The position numbers and the translations under genes were made by a program. Source: Mauremys mutica (taxonomy: Eukaryota > Chordata > Testudines > Geoemydidae). From it: a stretch of DNA of 64,000 nucleotides. Shown piece by piece: positions 44,366 through 57,400 of the stretch (its first letter is position 1; each line of letters starts with the position of its first letter). The stretch is taken from assembly GCF_020497125.1 (NCBI RefSeq), contig NC_059075.1, positions 37,856,003 through 37,920,002 of the forward strand, given 5' to 3'. The notes under the pieces are model-generated. The model was not told the origin of the DNA. It saw only the letters and a program-made list of their open reading frames with translations, and did no database searches.

Positions 44366-44443
44366 AGCAGGGTTGGTCCACTGTTCACTCCCAAAAATGC
44401 ATCTTCTTCAATAACTTTCAGGTATTTGTTCTTGTGCAGGTAG
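44366..44443 (-). CDS. TSHR: Thyrotropin receptor, exon 8 (leucine-rich repeat)
   Basis: Exactly 78 bp, as in mammalian TSHR, bounded by gctgcag (acceptor at 44444-44445) and CTGCT|GTGAGT (donor). Phase 2 at both ends. Translation after the split first codon: YLHKNKYLKVIEEDAF then LGVNSGPTL, with Leu completed by exon 9. This is one leucine-rich repeat of the hormone-binding ectodomain and is close to mammalian TSHR (YLNKNKYL...DAFGGVYSGP). The Gly of AFGG is Leu here. The exon is followed in the 5' direction by a 206-bp hAT element only 290 bp away. I could not find exon 7 (69 bp in mammals) to the right within this window. Confidence 0.96.
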
Positions 44444-44735
44444 CTGCAGAGAAAAAAATACACAATTATCTGGTGATAAAATTATATATCTCCCATGAGC
44501 TACCATATGTAAAGAAGAAAGAGGAACATGAACACTCCCGTGAAAACGAACAAGACTAGAAGCTGCAGGAACCCTGAGTTACCACATGAGCCATTTTCTT
44601 TCATACTTTAAATAAACTTGACAAACAGGCAGCATCTGCCCATGTGAAATATATTTAGTAGCTGTCAGTCCAATTCCTAATGATACAAGCCTCCACATCA
44701 CAAAAACTACCTCTTCAAGTGGCAACCCCAGTAGA

Positions 44736-44941
44736 CAGGGCCGGCGCAACACATTAGGCAACCTAGGCGGTTGCCTAGGGCGCTACCATTTGGGGGGTGG
44801 TGACTGCGGCGGCCGGATCTTCGGCCGCCCCAGTTGTCGGCGGTATTTCAGAGGGACCTTCCGCCGCCTCTGTTGGGGGTGCCATTTTGGGGGTGGGACC
44901 TTCCGCCGCCTAGGGTGCCAAAAAAGCTGGCAGCGCTCCTG
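44736..44941. mobile_element. 206-bp hAT MITE with 8-bp target duplication
   Basis: Begins cagggccggcgcaacac; ccagtaga flanks both sides (44728-44735 and 44942-44949). The interior contains ccgccgcct and cggccggatcttcggccg palindromes. It lies in TSHR intron 7, near exon 8. Confidence 0.85.
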
Positions 44942-44949
44942 CCAGTAGA

Positions 44950-45636
44950 GGCAACCAAGACTGAATAAGTTATGGATAATGAACACCCTACCTTATGAAT
45001 GGTCCCTCCAGAGCTGGGTTGAGGCACATTGGCTAAGTAACATGGAGGAAACTTGCCTTGCCACTGCACATATCATACCTATTCTGTGCAGACAATTCTG
45101 TACAGGATTTTAGTCTTTGGTATGGTCAATTGACACCCTTCTCTGGCATTTAAAAACTAGAAAAAGAACCTCTGTCAATGCTCATTGAACTTTACCTGTA
45201 ACTTACGAATTCATTTTCTGCTCCCATATTATTTATACTCTACCGTGCAGTATTTGAGGCAGAGCTACAGTTACACCTTCGGTAAGAGATAGTTACACAT
45301 TGTGTTACTGATTGTATATATTGGTATTCTTTCACCTACTTATAAAAGGAGTCCCTCTTTAAAAATAAAAATTAAATAAAATATACATATTTTCATTGTT
45401 ATTGTTACTCTGTCTTTATTCACAAATATTTTTAAGATTACCTGGTCTTAATTCAAAATGATACCTATTCCACTTCTCTTCAGTTATGATAAGGAACATG
45501 AGGAGGAAGAGGGGAAAAAAAGGGGGCCTGGCCTTTGAGAAACAACCATTTCTTTTTAGCTGTGAATGAGAATGGAAGGAGTGGCAATCAGGCCCCAGGG
45601 AGCCACCACTATCTGCGGAGAGGAGATTCCCCCCAC
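44950..45636. other. Intron 7 spacer, nothing recognised
   Basis: The phrase gaggcacattggctaagtaa at 45020 resembles gaggcacattggataggcag at 59905, so an unidentified dispersed repeat may be present. Confidence 0.3.
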
Positions 45637-46119
45637 TTAGGGTACATCTACACTACAGGATTATTCCGAATTTACATAAACCAGTTTAGTAAAACAGATT
45701 GTATAAAATCGAGTGCATGCGGCCACACTAAGCACATTAAATCGGTGGTGTGCGTCCACGGTCCGAGGCTAGCGTCGATTTCTGGAGCGTTGCACTGTGG
45801 GTAGCTATTCCGTAGCTATCCCATAGTTCCCGCAGTCTCCCCCACCCCTTGGAATTCTGGGTTGAGATCCCAGTGCCTGATGGGGCAAAAATCATTGTCG
45901 CGGGTGGTTCTGGGTAAATGTCATCAGTCATTCCTTCCTCCGGGGAAGCAACGGCAGACAATCATTTCGCGCCCTTTTTGCCTGGATTGCCCTGGCAGAT
46001 GCCATATCACGGCAACCATGGAGCCTGTTTTGCCTCTTGTCACTGTCACTGTATGTGTACTAGATGCCGCTGACAGAGGCGATTCAGCAGCGCTACACAG
46101 CAGCATTCATTTGCTTTTG

Positions 46120-46960
46120 CATGATAGCAGAGATGGTTATCAGCCGTACCGTACCATCTACCATGCCATTATAAATTGGCAATGAGATGACGGTTACCAG
46201 TCCTTTTGTGCTGCACCATCTGCTGCTGTCATAGGTGCCCCTGGCTGAGATTGGCCGGGGGCACAAAAGACAAAAATGGGAATGACTCCCCGAGTCAATC
46301 CCTCCTTTACGGTATCTAAAAATAGAATCAGTCCTGCCTAGAATATGGGGCAAGTGTACTAGAGAACCAGTGTATCAGAGAACCAGAGAGCACAACCGCT
46401 CCGTGTCAGATCCCGCAGAAATGATGAGCTATATGCCATTCACAGGGGGTGCCCCTGCAACAACCCCACCTGTTGATTCCCTCCTCCCCCAGCCTTCCTG
46501 GGCTACCGTTGCAGTGTCCCCCCATTTGTGTGATGAAGTAATAAAGAATGCAGGAATAAGAAACAGTGACTTGTTAGTGAGATATGAGGGGAAGGCAGCC
46601 TCCAGCTGCTATGATAGTCCAGACAGGACATTAAGCAGTGTGGGGGAGAGGAGCCCAGCATCTCGCTGCTATGATAGTCCAGGCAGAACAGAATCTTTTC
46701 TTTACACATGAAGGGCGGGGGCTGATGGAGCTCAGCCCCCTGTTGCTATGATGAAGATGGTTACCAGTCGTACTGCACCATCTACCAGGAATGATCAGGA
46801 GATTTTTACCCAGGCGCCCCCGGCCTACCTCACCGGAGGCCAGCCAGGAGCACTCACGGGCTGATGATGAGGACAGATACCAGTCCTTTTGTACTGCACA
46901 ATCTGCTACAAGGCTGATGATGATGATGGATATCAGCCATATTGTACCATCAGCCACCCA
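46120..46960 (+). repeat. Diverged tandem array of the deleted Harbinger copy
   Basis: Repeated gatggttaccagtc / gataccagtccttttgtactg / gcaccatctgctac phrases separated by unrelated words, five or more units. It is homologous in position and wording to the units at 35970-36124 but expanded. Also note two copies of cagctgctatgatagtccag at 46602 and 46662. Confidence 0.65.
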
Positions 46961-47165
46961 TGGGGCGGGGGGGCGAGGATGCTACCGTTGACTGCTGCAG
47001 CATCGCGTCTATCAGCAGCATTCAGTAAACATAGGGTGACATTTAAAAGAGTCAAGAGAGGATTTTTTTCCCTTTTACTTCTGGGGGTGGGTGAGGGAGG
47101 TAAATTGACGAGCTATGCCCTGAACCACCGCGGACAATGTATTTGACACTACAGCCATTGGGAGC

Positions 47166-47460
47166 TCAGCCAAGAATGCAAATGCTTTTCGGAGACTGCA
47201 GGAACTGTGGGATAGCTTGAGTCCTCAGTCCCCACTCCCTCCCTCCATGAGCGTCCATTTGATTCTTTGGCTTTCCGTTACGTTTGTCACGCAGCAGCGT
47301 GCTGAGTCCCTGCTGTGGCCTCTGGAGATTTTTTAAAAATGCTTTGGAATTTCGTCTTCTGTAATGGAGCTCTGATAGAACAGATTTGCCTGCCCATACA
47401 GCGATCACATCCGTACGGTCCATGCTGGAGCTCTTTTTGGATTTTGATTTCGGACTGCAT
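47166..47460 (-). pseudogene. Remnant of the Harbinger Myb-like gene (exon 1, N-terminal)
   Basis: The minus strand retains MQSEIKIQKELQHGP and, in another frame, DVIAVWAGKSVLSELHYRRR and SKAFLKNLQR, matching the start of the Myb-like gene at 39916. Frame changes and loss of the downstream part make it a fossil. Confidence 0.7.
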
Positions 47461-47828
47461 CGCCACCCGTGCTGATCGGAGCTCCATGCTGGGCAAACAG
47501 GAAATGATATTCAAAAGTTCGCGGGGCTTTTCCTGTCTACCTGGCCACTGCATCCGAGTTCTGATCTGATTGCTGTCCAGAGCGGTCAGTGGTGCACTGT
47601 GGGATACCGCCCGGAGGCCAATACCGTCGATTTGCGGCCACACTAACCCTAATCCGATATGCCAATACCGATATTAGCACTACTCCTCTCGTTGGGGAGG
47701 AGTACAGTAACCGGTTTAAAGAGCCCTTTATATCGATATAAAGGGCCTCTTAGTGTGGACGGGTGTGGCGTTAAATCGGTTTAACGCTCCTAAAACCGGT
47801 TTAAACGCGTAGTATAGACCAGGCCTTA

Positions 47829-50560
47829 GTTTCACTAGGAGCGGAAAAGACATGAGTGTGAGGGATGGAAAGAGTTTTAAGTCAAGTAAAAAGCATTTTA
47901 GTTCACCTGTTGAACCACATTTTTAAAAGCAGCCTCTGCATCTCTATGCCCACCTTAGCCAATCAACATTTTAAGTACTGTCAGTTATTTTGCTTTGTAT
48001 AAAATGAGCCCAATTAACAAGTCTCAGGAACAATGAATAAACTCAGATAAAGTCTTACCATTCTGAACATTTTAATCTTTTTTCAGGATAAAGCCAAGAG
48101 ACATCCCCTCAAATAAACTAAATCCTCCATCCAAAACACACATGTACACCATACACACCAAACATTCCCCCGAAGCAAATCTGGGGGGTGGGAGGAGGAG
48201 GGTTAAAGCTTTGGTATCCCCAGCCTCAGACCTGAGGAGGCAAATGACAGGGGTGGACCCATCAGAGACCTGTAGGAAAACACCACCCATGCTGGGTTTG
48301 AGTGTGAGAATACATATTTCAGGTGCCCTAAGGTTTGCATAACCAAAACGGCCTCCTACGTACATGTAACAATGTAGAGATCAGACTGAAGCTCCTTTGA
48401 CAGAAGGGGAGAGAAAGGATGAACTTGAAGGAAAAAACAACCAAACAAAACCTCTACCATGATGTCATCAACAAAATCTATGTTCTAAAATTCTGGAGAA
48501 ACAAACAATTTCCCTCCATCATTCGGACACTTTCCTAAAGCCTGTAGCAACACAGCATTCTCTCATCCCTACACATGAGCCATGTAAACAAGACAAGGCC
48601 ACCTTTCACTCCACATCACTCTGGCACTTGAAACATCAGAGAAAATACAGATATAGGTAGCAGTGCATATGCATTTCAGAGAGACAGGGTAGCACATTGC
48701 ATAATTAAAGAAATACCACAAAATGCTTATTGAACACTCAAGAAGTTACCATAATACAGCAACGGAACAATTAAAGCTAAACTCAGTGCTACTCAACATT
48801 ACAAAGAAAGTGGCCAGTCTACCCAGCCAGAGGATACATCTTGGGTATCAGTTGCATTCCATTTTAGCTAAATCCTTGCACTTTTCCTTAAACTGAAGTT
48901 TAGGTAACTTTTAAAATATCTGGCTTATTGTTGCAGGTAATTCATTCCAGTAGCAAACTGCTCTAGAAAGGTCAGACTTTTTACACCAGATAGTTTCTTT
49001 CCCAGTGGACTAATATATTTTAGCATATCTGATTTGACTTAAGATTACTTTTCAGAGAAGAAATTCTTAGAACAAGGCAGTGGTTTCAATAATTCCACAA
49101 TTTATGGGTAGACAGTGGGAAAGAATAAATACATAATAAAACAGCAGTATATACACACAACAACAATAATGTGACAAATTTGTGGCCATCTAGGACTTTG
49201 TGATTGGCATACTGCTGCTGATCAGAAATTCACAACAGCGGATTCACCTACTTTAGGAGCACAGGGTTCCTATCACTTCATCAGCTGCTAGTGACATAGG
49301 GCCTATGACAGCAGCTGAGCAGTTCTGATTCCATTCAGGAGAGAATAGTTGTACACATAGTAGGTAGTTCATTACAATATTTAATAATTAAAGCTCACAA
49401 ATTATCTGGAAGATAGACAAGTATTGTCGCAATTTTACAGATGAGCTCAGATAAATTAAGTGACTTGCCCAAGGCCATGTATCATAGGAGTGGTAACTTG
49501 ATATTGAGTCCCTGGCACTAATATTTAGCTCACACTTCCTCTCTAATAGACCAGACAGGTCATCAGTCTTTGCACAGCTGGAGTTCCCTGTCTCCCACAA
49601 GATAGGAGGGTTTCTACATTTGTTAGAACCTTCAAGATTTCCCCCTACACATCCATTTTACATCTTCCTATCCTTCATGTCAATCAAAACTAAACTGGAC
49701 TTCCTTTGCAACCTGCCAAAGCACTTCTTTATTCAATGAGTGGGGTCACTATTATGGCAAATGTTCACTCCCTCTTCATCCAAGAACCTACCACATGAGC
49801 ATCCTGTCTGTAACATTTCTAGTTCTCAAGAATTCAAGAACAGTACTGAGTTCTAAATTTAGCTCTGCTGCAGAGCAATAAGGAAAGCTACTGCTAGGTT
49901 CGCCTGAACATCTGTAGTTTATATGCAATTTTTCAATACTTTCTCTCACCAACACAGTCAGAAAGCTGAAGAGCCAGATACCAATGACCAGTTCGAGAAA
50001 ACTGACTGTTTCACAGATGACTGTAACAGATATCATCACTACTTATATAGCTGAGGTGGTGCTGTAGATTCAGAGCTTATGCCCTATGGCCACATCTTGA
50101 GTCACATACATTCTGGATATTTTCAAGGGTTATAATGATTTCTAGTAGAACAGCACAAAAGCCCCCAAACAGGTCTTTCTTAACACATTGCTCACATGTG
50201 TTCATTTAGTGTATCTGTACAAAAAGTACTTTGAGAGCTTCAGATGAATAGCATTATAGAAGTCTATTTATTATTAAAATACCAGTTATTTCAAATCACC
50301 AACACTCCATCAGGATTAATGTTATCTCAAGGCTAACCATTTTCATTTTGACATTCAACTTCAAATCCTAGTTACAGCAGTGGTTCTAATAATTTTTTGT
50401 CTAGAAAGCATGGTGGTCATTGCTGTGTGTGTTTGTGCATTCACACAAGCATAACATCAGATTAAACCTCATTGAAATCACTGGGAATTTTTCCTGCAGA
50501 AGGAGTGCGCAATTCGACACTTAATTAGGAACTTAATGACAGTAGCCATGAGGTCATCAC
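47829..50560. other. Intron 7, 2.7 kb without recognised gene
   Basis: An ancient MIR-like SINE remnant may lie at 49420-49510 (ttttacagatgagctcagat, gtgacttgcccaaggcca). Minus ORFs at 48072-48365, 49388-49600 and 49788-50039 show no domain. Confidence 0.35.
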
Positions 50561-50564
50561 ATAG

Positions 50565-51085
50565 GCTATGACGACACACGGATAAAAAACTTGAAGCTGG
50601 CCTGGGTTTGCTGACTTGGGCTTGCGGGGCTTGGGCTCCCTGGCTGAAAAAACATTGTGGAGATGTGTGGACTTGGGCTGGAGCCCAAACTCTGGGACCC
50701 TGCTGGAGTGGAGGGTCCCAGAGCTCAGGCTCCAGCCTGAGCCTGAATATCTACACAGTGATTTTTAGCCTTGCAGCCTGAGCTGCATGAGTATGAGTCA
50801 ACTCATCTGGCCAGCCATGGGTGGGTCTTTTATCTCTGTGAAGATGTACCCTAAACTGCAGTTAAAATCTAGTGGTTGGCCTGTGTCAGCTTACTCAGGC
50901 TCATGGGGCTCGTGGCTTTTTAATTGCAGTGTAGATCCTCAGGCTCAGGTTCACGCTGGATCCTAGGCTCTAGGACCTTGCAAGCTGGAAGGGTCCCAGA
51001 ACTCGGGCTGGAGCCCAAGCCGAAATGTCTATACTCCAATTAAACAGCCCCTTTAGCCTTAGCCCTGTGAGCCCAAGTCAGCTGG
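50565..51085. repeat. Degenerate TIR-type repeat rich in gggctt words
   Basis: Dense alternation of gggctcc / ggagccc / ctcaggct words in both orientations, e.g. ggcttgggctccctggct and ggctggagcccaaactctgg. Two related halves are seen (50565-50850 and 50855-51085). Probably one or two old palindromic MITEs; no target duplication identified. Confidence 0.45.
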
Positions 51086-51089
51086 CACG

Positions 51090-51378
51090 ACCTAGACGCA
51101 GGTTTTTAAAAAAAGAAGTAGATAAGTTCATGGAGGATAGGTCCATCAACGGCTATTAGCCAGGATGGGCAGGGGTGCAAAACCATGCTCTGAAGCGTCC
51201 CTAGCTTCTGTCTGCCAGAAGCTGTGAATGTGTGACGGGATGGATCACTTGATAATTACTTGCTCTGTTCATTCCCTCTGAAGCAACTGACATTGGCCAC
51301 TGTGAGAAGACAGGATAATGGGCTAGGTGAACCACTGGTGTGACCCAGTATGGCCATATGTATGTTCTTATGTTTAAT
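51090..51378 (+). repeat. CR1 3' end (second subfamily), sense
   Basis: attagccaggatgggcaggg, ctgccagaagctgtgaatgt, gatggatcacttgataatta, gacccagtatggcc and a ttcttatg tail are the standard 3' end of a turtle/bird CR1 subfamily. It interrupts the preceding repeat, whose last words (aattgcagtgtagtcatatc) resume at 51376. Confidence 0.85.
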
Positions 51379-53150
51379 TGCAGTGTAGTCATATCTTTAG
51401 AGACCCAAGGACTTCCAGACTATTAAGTCAATAGAAACACATACAAGCAGGCAATATTAGAAGGAACCTCCACATGCATACATACAGTTATAGTGCATTC
51501 ATATCTGAGATCCTTCTTTCAGCAATTTTTTTGCGATGTTTGTTGTTATACATTGGGCATTAGGCAGTAGTAATATAATCTGGAATTCAGTTTGATTGGG
51601 TCCAGTGTCCTTCGCATTCCCAAAACTCTTTACAGAAAAACAACTAGCTATTTTATAGCACTTTTAATCTGAAGATCTCAGAGTGCTTTGCAAAAGAGGT
51701 AACTTGTGAAGTATCCTTATTTCCTGAGAAACTCAGGCAGAGAGATGAAATGACTTCCCTGAGGTCAGTGGCAGAGCTATGAACACAACCCAAATCTCCC
51801 GAGCCTAGTTGACTGCTCTAATCATTAGACTACACTGCCTAGAACAGGCCAACATTTGGTGAAGAACTAAAGGTCCACAGGGGAGCATAGACCAAGTCTA
51901 TAGACTCGAGTCTTGAAAATGCAGGCAATTGAATCGGTTTAGCTGTAAAGTGTGCAAATTAGTCTGCAAACCATAATGTTTGTGTATTGAAAATTACAAA
52001 GGACCTAATCCTGGCCCCATTTAAGTCAATGGCAAAATTGACTTCACTGGGCACAGGCCCATACTTCTCACTGTAGTCAAGTCAGAAGATGCAAATATTT
52101 CACTTGAGCTATAAAACACAAATACATAGTGAGCACTGGAATAGATTTCCTCCATATTATTTGTTAGGCATAACACATACCTAATTCCCTGCATGCCACC
52201 AAGGAAATCTCTCATAGCCTATCCTCTGATCTGCTGTCATGTGAAACAAGCCATAGTTCTGCTATAACACTACATAAGGGAATAGTATCTCCCTTTATCT
52301 AATGCTTTATGGAGAAATATGGGAGCCACTCTCATACCTTGTCAATGTTGACCCAGTAGCTTTAGTATCTTGAGCTACTGTTTCACTATTTGCTATTTCC
52401 CCCTTTCATTTCCTGCCTGAAAATCTAACACTGAGTATCTTTAAAAATCAAAAACAGAACAAGAGCTAAGGATTAATCAGAGCCTTCAACATCTTCACTG
52501 TAGTTGTGACTGAAGCAAGAGAAAACCTCTTTGCCCTAAGCACTAGATATCATTGTACAACTAAATAATTGCTTGTTCAATTTTGCAATATTTTTCTCTG
52601 ACATTTAAGACACCACTGGGAGTAATAAAGTTGGAAGAAAACAGTTCAGATCTGCCAATAAAACTAGACAGATTCTCAAGCCTACAAAGTCATCCAGAGA
52701 CCAATGGCATGTTTATAATAATCCCTTAATGAGGAGGGGCTTCACTGTTGCCTGCCAGTTTGAGCATACATGAGTCAGGCCCATCAGAATGTAGGATTTC
52801 CTGATACTAATTGATTTCAGTTGTTTAAGCCCTTTTTGTTTTGTTTAATGGGTACCCAATTTAAATGGAAAAGGAATAGACTCTCCTTGTTAATTTCTGC
52901 TTTGACTGAAGGTATTTATGTACAGCTGGTTTAGTCTCTTCCAACAGCTCCCTTGTCCTTCTTTACATTTCTTGTCTAAGTGTACTCTAACTTTTTTCGC
53001 TCAAATTCATCATGAGCCAAAACCAAATTAAAAACTTCAATGCCCTTGTTCACCTATTAACTTTTTAAAAATAGCTTTAAGTGAATGTTAATATCCAGAA
53101 GATGTGAGGGACCGTGCTAAGGAACTTCCTTCTCAATCCCTCCATTCTTC
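51379..53150. other. Intron 7 spacer with an ancient SINE-like piece
   Basis: 51640-51845 (cagagtgctttgcaaaagag, gagaaactcaggcagagaga, gaaatgacttccctgaggtc, ctaatcattagactacactg) is MIR-like. 51995-52080 resembles an old palindromic repeat (aagtcaatggcaaaattgac). Nothing else recognised. Confidence 0.45.
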
Positions 53151-53189
53151 CACAAATATCTGTCAATGTTGATAGCATAATCACTCTCT

Positions 53190-53455
53190 GAAGTCATGCC
53201 TGCCTATTATCTGGGTGTCATCCTTGACTCCAACCTCTCTCCCTGTATACATCCAGGCTATGTCCAAATTATGCTTCTTCCTTCCTATCATTTTCAAGAT
53301 CCAATCTTTTCTCTCTGTCCACACTGCATAAAAACTTTTGTCCAGACACTTATTATTGTCCATCTTGATTACTGCAACCTATTCCTCTCAGGCTTTCCTG
53401 ACACTGATCTCCGGTCAGTTCTGAATGACCTTTCTGATCTGCTGGTCTGAACACG
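53190..53455 (+). pseudogene. L2-like LINE reverse transcriptase C-terminal remnant
   Basis: An 84-codon frame with LGVILDSNLSPCIHPGYVQ, then KTFVQTLIIVHLDYCNLFLS and GFPDTDL. These are the LGVxLD and SRLDYCNxLLxGLP motifs of L2/Jockey-clade reverse transcriptases. Part of a longer decayed LINE that seems to continue at 54020-54300 (cactccaatggcctcccttt, gccccaataaatgctatgcc). The catalytic palm is not included. Confidence 0.7.
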
Positions 53456-53460
53456 CCATC

Positions 53461-54022
53461 CTAGAGCTGGCTAAAAAAACTGAAAAACAATTCTAAAGTT
53501 GGTTCTTTCTCAAAGGGTATGACTTTTCCCCCCATTTAAAAAAAAGTTGTCAAATATTTTTTTCAAAATTTTGGTTTCTTGCTTCCTCATAGTTTTTCAT
53601 TTCTGACACTGATTGCAATATAATGAAAGATGTCCGGGATTTTTTCTCCCTTGCTTTTTATTTTTTTCCTTTTGCTACTTTGTAACTTTTCAAAACTTCT
53701 ACTTTTAAAGAGCTATGGAGTGGCAGAGTTAGATTCTCATTTTTCCTTTTGCCACTTCACAACTTTTCAGAAGTTGAGGAAGTACTGAAAATCAATAAAA
53801 TGGTAAAAGTAAAAATGCAAAAAGAAAAAAAGAGAAAAAATAACTCCCATAATTCATTATATTTCAAAACCCTGAAAATTCAAATTTTTAAAATTTGAAA
53901 TGTAGATGAAAAACTAAAATGTAAAAAAACCAGAAGTGTTTTACCAAAATGTTTTATTCTTAAAAAGGATATAATTCTGCTGGGGAAAAAAGTTTCAAAT
54001 ACATTTCAAGCAGTTCTATGCC
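53461..54022. mobile_element. AT-rich TIR element inside the L2-like LINE
   Basis: tagagctggctaaaaaaac at left and (reverse complement) tagaactgcttgaaatg at right, with similar flanks (cgccatcc / tgccatct), suggest a hAT-type insertion with a worn 8-bp duplication. The interior alternates ttttgaaaa-type runs in both orientations. Confidence 0.5.
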
Positions 54023-54404
54023 ATCTCTGAATCACTCCAATGGCCTCCCTTTTCCTACTGCATCTTATGCAAACCTCTGGACCCTATCTTTATGGCTCTC
54101 CACATTTTCCCTAGCACCATCTTCTCTATAATCACGTCAGTCTCCATCGCTTGTTTGTCCACTTCTCCCAAAAGCACCTTCACACTTCTTCCATACTGCC
54201 CCAATAAATGCTATGCCCTCCCCAAATTAATCTGTAAAGGCATTACCTGCCCTCCTTTAAATATCTCAAGATTTCTCTTCTACCATGATGCCTGCAGTAA
54301 GTAAGCAACCGATAATGGCTAGGTAAGTGATCAGTTAGGATTATTGACATCATTAATGTCTTGTTTATATCCTAAAAAAAATCATTAAGAATAAAAAAAA
54401 GTTA

Positions 54405-57400
54405 CTTACCGGTAGTTTTTTTGAGATGTGTTGTGCATATATAAAAATTGCACTCATGGTGCTCAGGCACCCCATGTACTCAATATCAAAATCTTTTGGC
54501 CAGCAGTGTCCATTGGGATTGTGCACGTGCCCTGAATGTCCTCGTAACCTGCACGGAGGGTATATAAGGCAAAGAGCCCAACTGCCAGCCACTTTGTTCC
54601 TTCCCCACCACAGAATCCCAATGCCATAGGACTCCATAGCAGAAGGGAAGGAGAGAGTGTCATGGAATATATAATATGGACAGTACATCTCAAAGAACTC
54701 CAGTTTCTGATTTTCTTTCTTTGAGTGCTTGCCCATATTTATATATTCCACTCATACTGACTCACAAGCAGTGATTCAATGTAAGCTGATGGGAGCTTAG
54801 AATCTAAGTGAATAAAGACCACAGCACAACTTTGCCAAAAGATGTTTCCAAATTTGATGTTTCTGTGATGGAGTAATGTCTTGTAAAAGTATGACTTGAT
54901 CCCCAGGTGTCTCTCTTATAGATGTCCATAATAGAGATATTTTGTAAAGATACTGCTGATGCTCCCTGAGCTCTAAAGGAATGAGCACTCATTGGTGTTA
55001 GGAGTGTTAGTGATGATAGTGTAGTATTTAGGCCTGTATATTTGCCTGAGAAAGAATTTTGGGTCTTGTTTGCCCATTTGACATTTTTATATTCTTACTA
55101 ACATGTGTGAACAAAGACACTGTGTGTTATATCTGCCCACAAGCAGAGGGGGTGACAAGAGATAAGAGATAGTGCTAAAGTGTTGCTAGGTAGAGTGGGA
55201 GTTTAATATATGAGCATACACTTGAAGGATAGTTCTTCCTCAACTCCTCTCTCTAGATAAGATCAAGCAACCAGTCGGGAGGGGCAAGGAGGATGGTGGG
55301 GAGAGAAGGTATAAGAAACACTAAAAGCCAAAGAAATGCCTGTCCCTAAGCAAAGTACAACCTCACTCCTTACCCCTCCCATGGGATACAAAAGAGGAGG
55401 TACTGCAGCCCCAAAATGGAACATGACCATAAATTGTAAGGGGTAGGACCAGAGGCATGCACTACAGGTATAATTATGTCTGATAAGGAAAGGTAAAGGA
55501 GGACACTGGGAAAAAGACTGTACTGTCATGCAGAGCTATGGTTGTGCTTGCTTGATTAATCCCAATAAACATTGCATTGCCTGCACTTTGGACTTCTGGT
55601 CTTCTGCTTTTTCTGCATGAGAAGAACCAGGGAAGGGTGAAGGGAAAGCCCTTAACAATGGGCAGCTGTTAAAAACTAGAGATCCTGGTACTGGATAAGT
55701 ATAGAAAATGCTGTCCCTGCAAAGGAGCATGGTATTTAAAAACCAAAACCCTAACGTAGCAGTAGTTTGCCTCAAAATCTTTGCAGGTCCACAATAGCAT
55801 CATTAATAGGGAGAACTATTTTCCTAGGTGTAGCTGAATGAAGTATGTCAATCAGTTTGTGAGAATGTCCCTGAATCTCCTCAACAGGGGTTTGAAGACA
55901 CTCAACCTCTCTAAGTAAGTTTTGAAAATTTTTAAAATCAACTAGTTGCAGTGGGGCAGCAGGAATTACAACTTGTCAGACAATAAGAATAATACAGGTG
56001 TAGGTCCCATCAAATCACCAGCTTGAGGTGGGACTTCTTCAGACATCTCCTCTGTTTGAGGAGGACCTTGAAAAGGCAAAGAGCAGGCTGAGTAGCTGAA
56101 GCAGGAGGAGGATTTTTTTCCAGAGGGGTGGCACAGAGGTATGATGTTCTGGCCTGTATGAACCCCATAGATTTCAGAAGGGCGATGCAGGCATATTGCA
56201 AGGGAAGGCCCAACAGCAAAGAGGTAGGAATCCATGGGCAAGACAGTGATAGTCACTGTAGAAATTTACAGGAGAAGAGTCTCTTGAACATCTACAAAAT
56301 CTGTAAGAGGCAAAAGGAGATTCCCTTGAGGAATATGTAAATGACTCCCGCATCCTGTCTTATAATCCTAAGGAAGATATAATGAAGCACTCTGCATCCA
56401 ATGGTGGGGTGGAAGAAGCTGGACTAGTCGTCTGTACCAGTAGACCCTGTGCAGTTGGACTTTGAAACACATTCAGTGCCGCAGACAAAGAAGGTACCAG
56501 TATTGAAGAGATGATACTGAGAAAAGTAGAGAGAAGTCTCCTCCAACACCTGCAAGCCTCCCTGTACCACATACTTTGTCAGTACTAAATGGTGCAGTGG
56601 GTCAGCAGGGAAGCCAGCATAGGAAACAGTGGAGTCAACGGTGCTGATGTTCTGAGTGGAGCACAGCAGTCATTGTTGGTACTAAAAGAATTGTAACAGA
56701 GATCATTTTTACCAAGGAAACATTAATAGACAATATGGCAGGAGCCAGCACCAAAGATGCAGGCAATTTTACATACCACTGTGGTACTAAAACATCAACA
56801 GTGTGATCTTTTTTAGTTCCACAGCAGCCATACTAGACTCAATTCTCTTTACACTAAGAACAGTGAAGGGAACCAGACCACTTGTTAAAGGAGACTTTCA
56901 CTGGTGATCTGCCACTAACTCTTCCAGAACAGTGCTCCTCTTTTTTTGTCAGTTCTTTCTGAGACAGAAATTGGAGCCTTACATGACAGCTCTGGAGCTG
57001 GCAGACACTGAGCTAACAGATGTACTCCTGGAAACAGGAAGATCTTTCCAAGTGGTGTCAGAGATACCAGGGTTTGAAGCTGGAATCATGGATCAATCAA
57101 GCAAAGACATTTTCAGGTGAGGTTCTTTGACATTTAATGCTCTCTCTGAGAAAGACTTGCAGACTGTTCATATACTGGGGATGTGGGACCTCCCTTGGCA
57201 CTCAAAAAAAGGCATCATGTATGGTCCTCATTTATGGGTAATGCACTCTCACAATAGAGGCAATACCTAAATCTGGAGGATTTAGGGTTTGACATGTCTA
57301 ACCTGCAGTACCAGGAGAATTATTAAATATACCTGGTAAAAAGTTGAAAGAAGAAAATAAAGTCTATCAGAAGTATTTGCCAACAAGCAAAAAACCTAAC

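Larger units (their letters stand above)
45640..47825 (+). mobile_element. Internally deleted PIF/Harbinger element (2.2 kb)
   Basis: Starts gggtacatctacactacagg; the right end reverse-complements to ggcctggtctatactacgcg. TTA duplicates at 45637-45639 and 47826-47828. Left (ttgcactgtgggtagctat, cagtgcctgatggggcaaaa) and right (ttcgcggggcttttcctgtc, actcctctcgttggggagg) regions align with the 4.9-kb copy at 35405 in the same orientation. The transposase and most of the Myb-like gene are gone; the centre is a diverged tandem array. Confidence 0.9.

Noticed and set aside
44248..44559. 103-codon plus-strand ORF over exon 8
   Set aside because: Shadow of TSHR exon 8, which is supported on the opposite strand by homology, length and splice borders.
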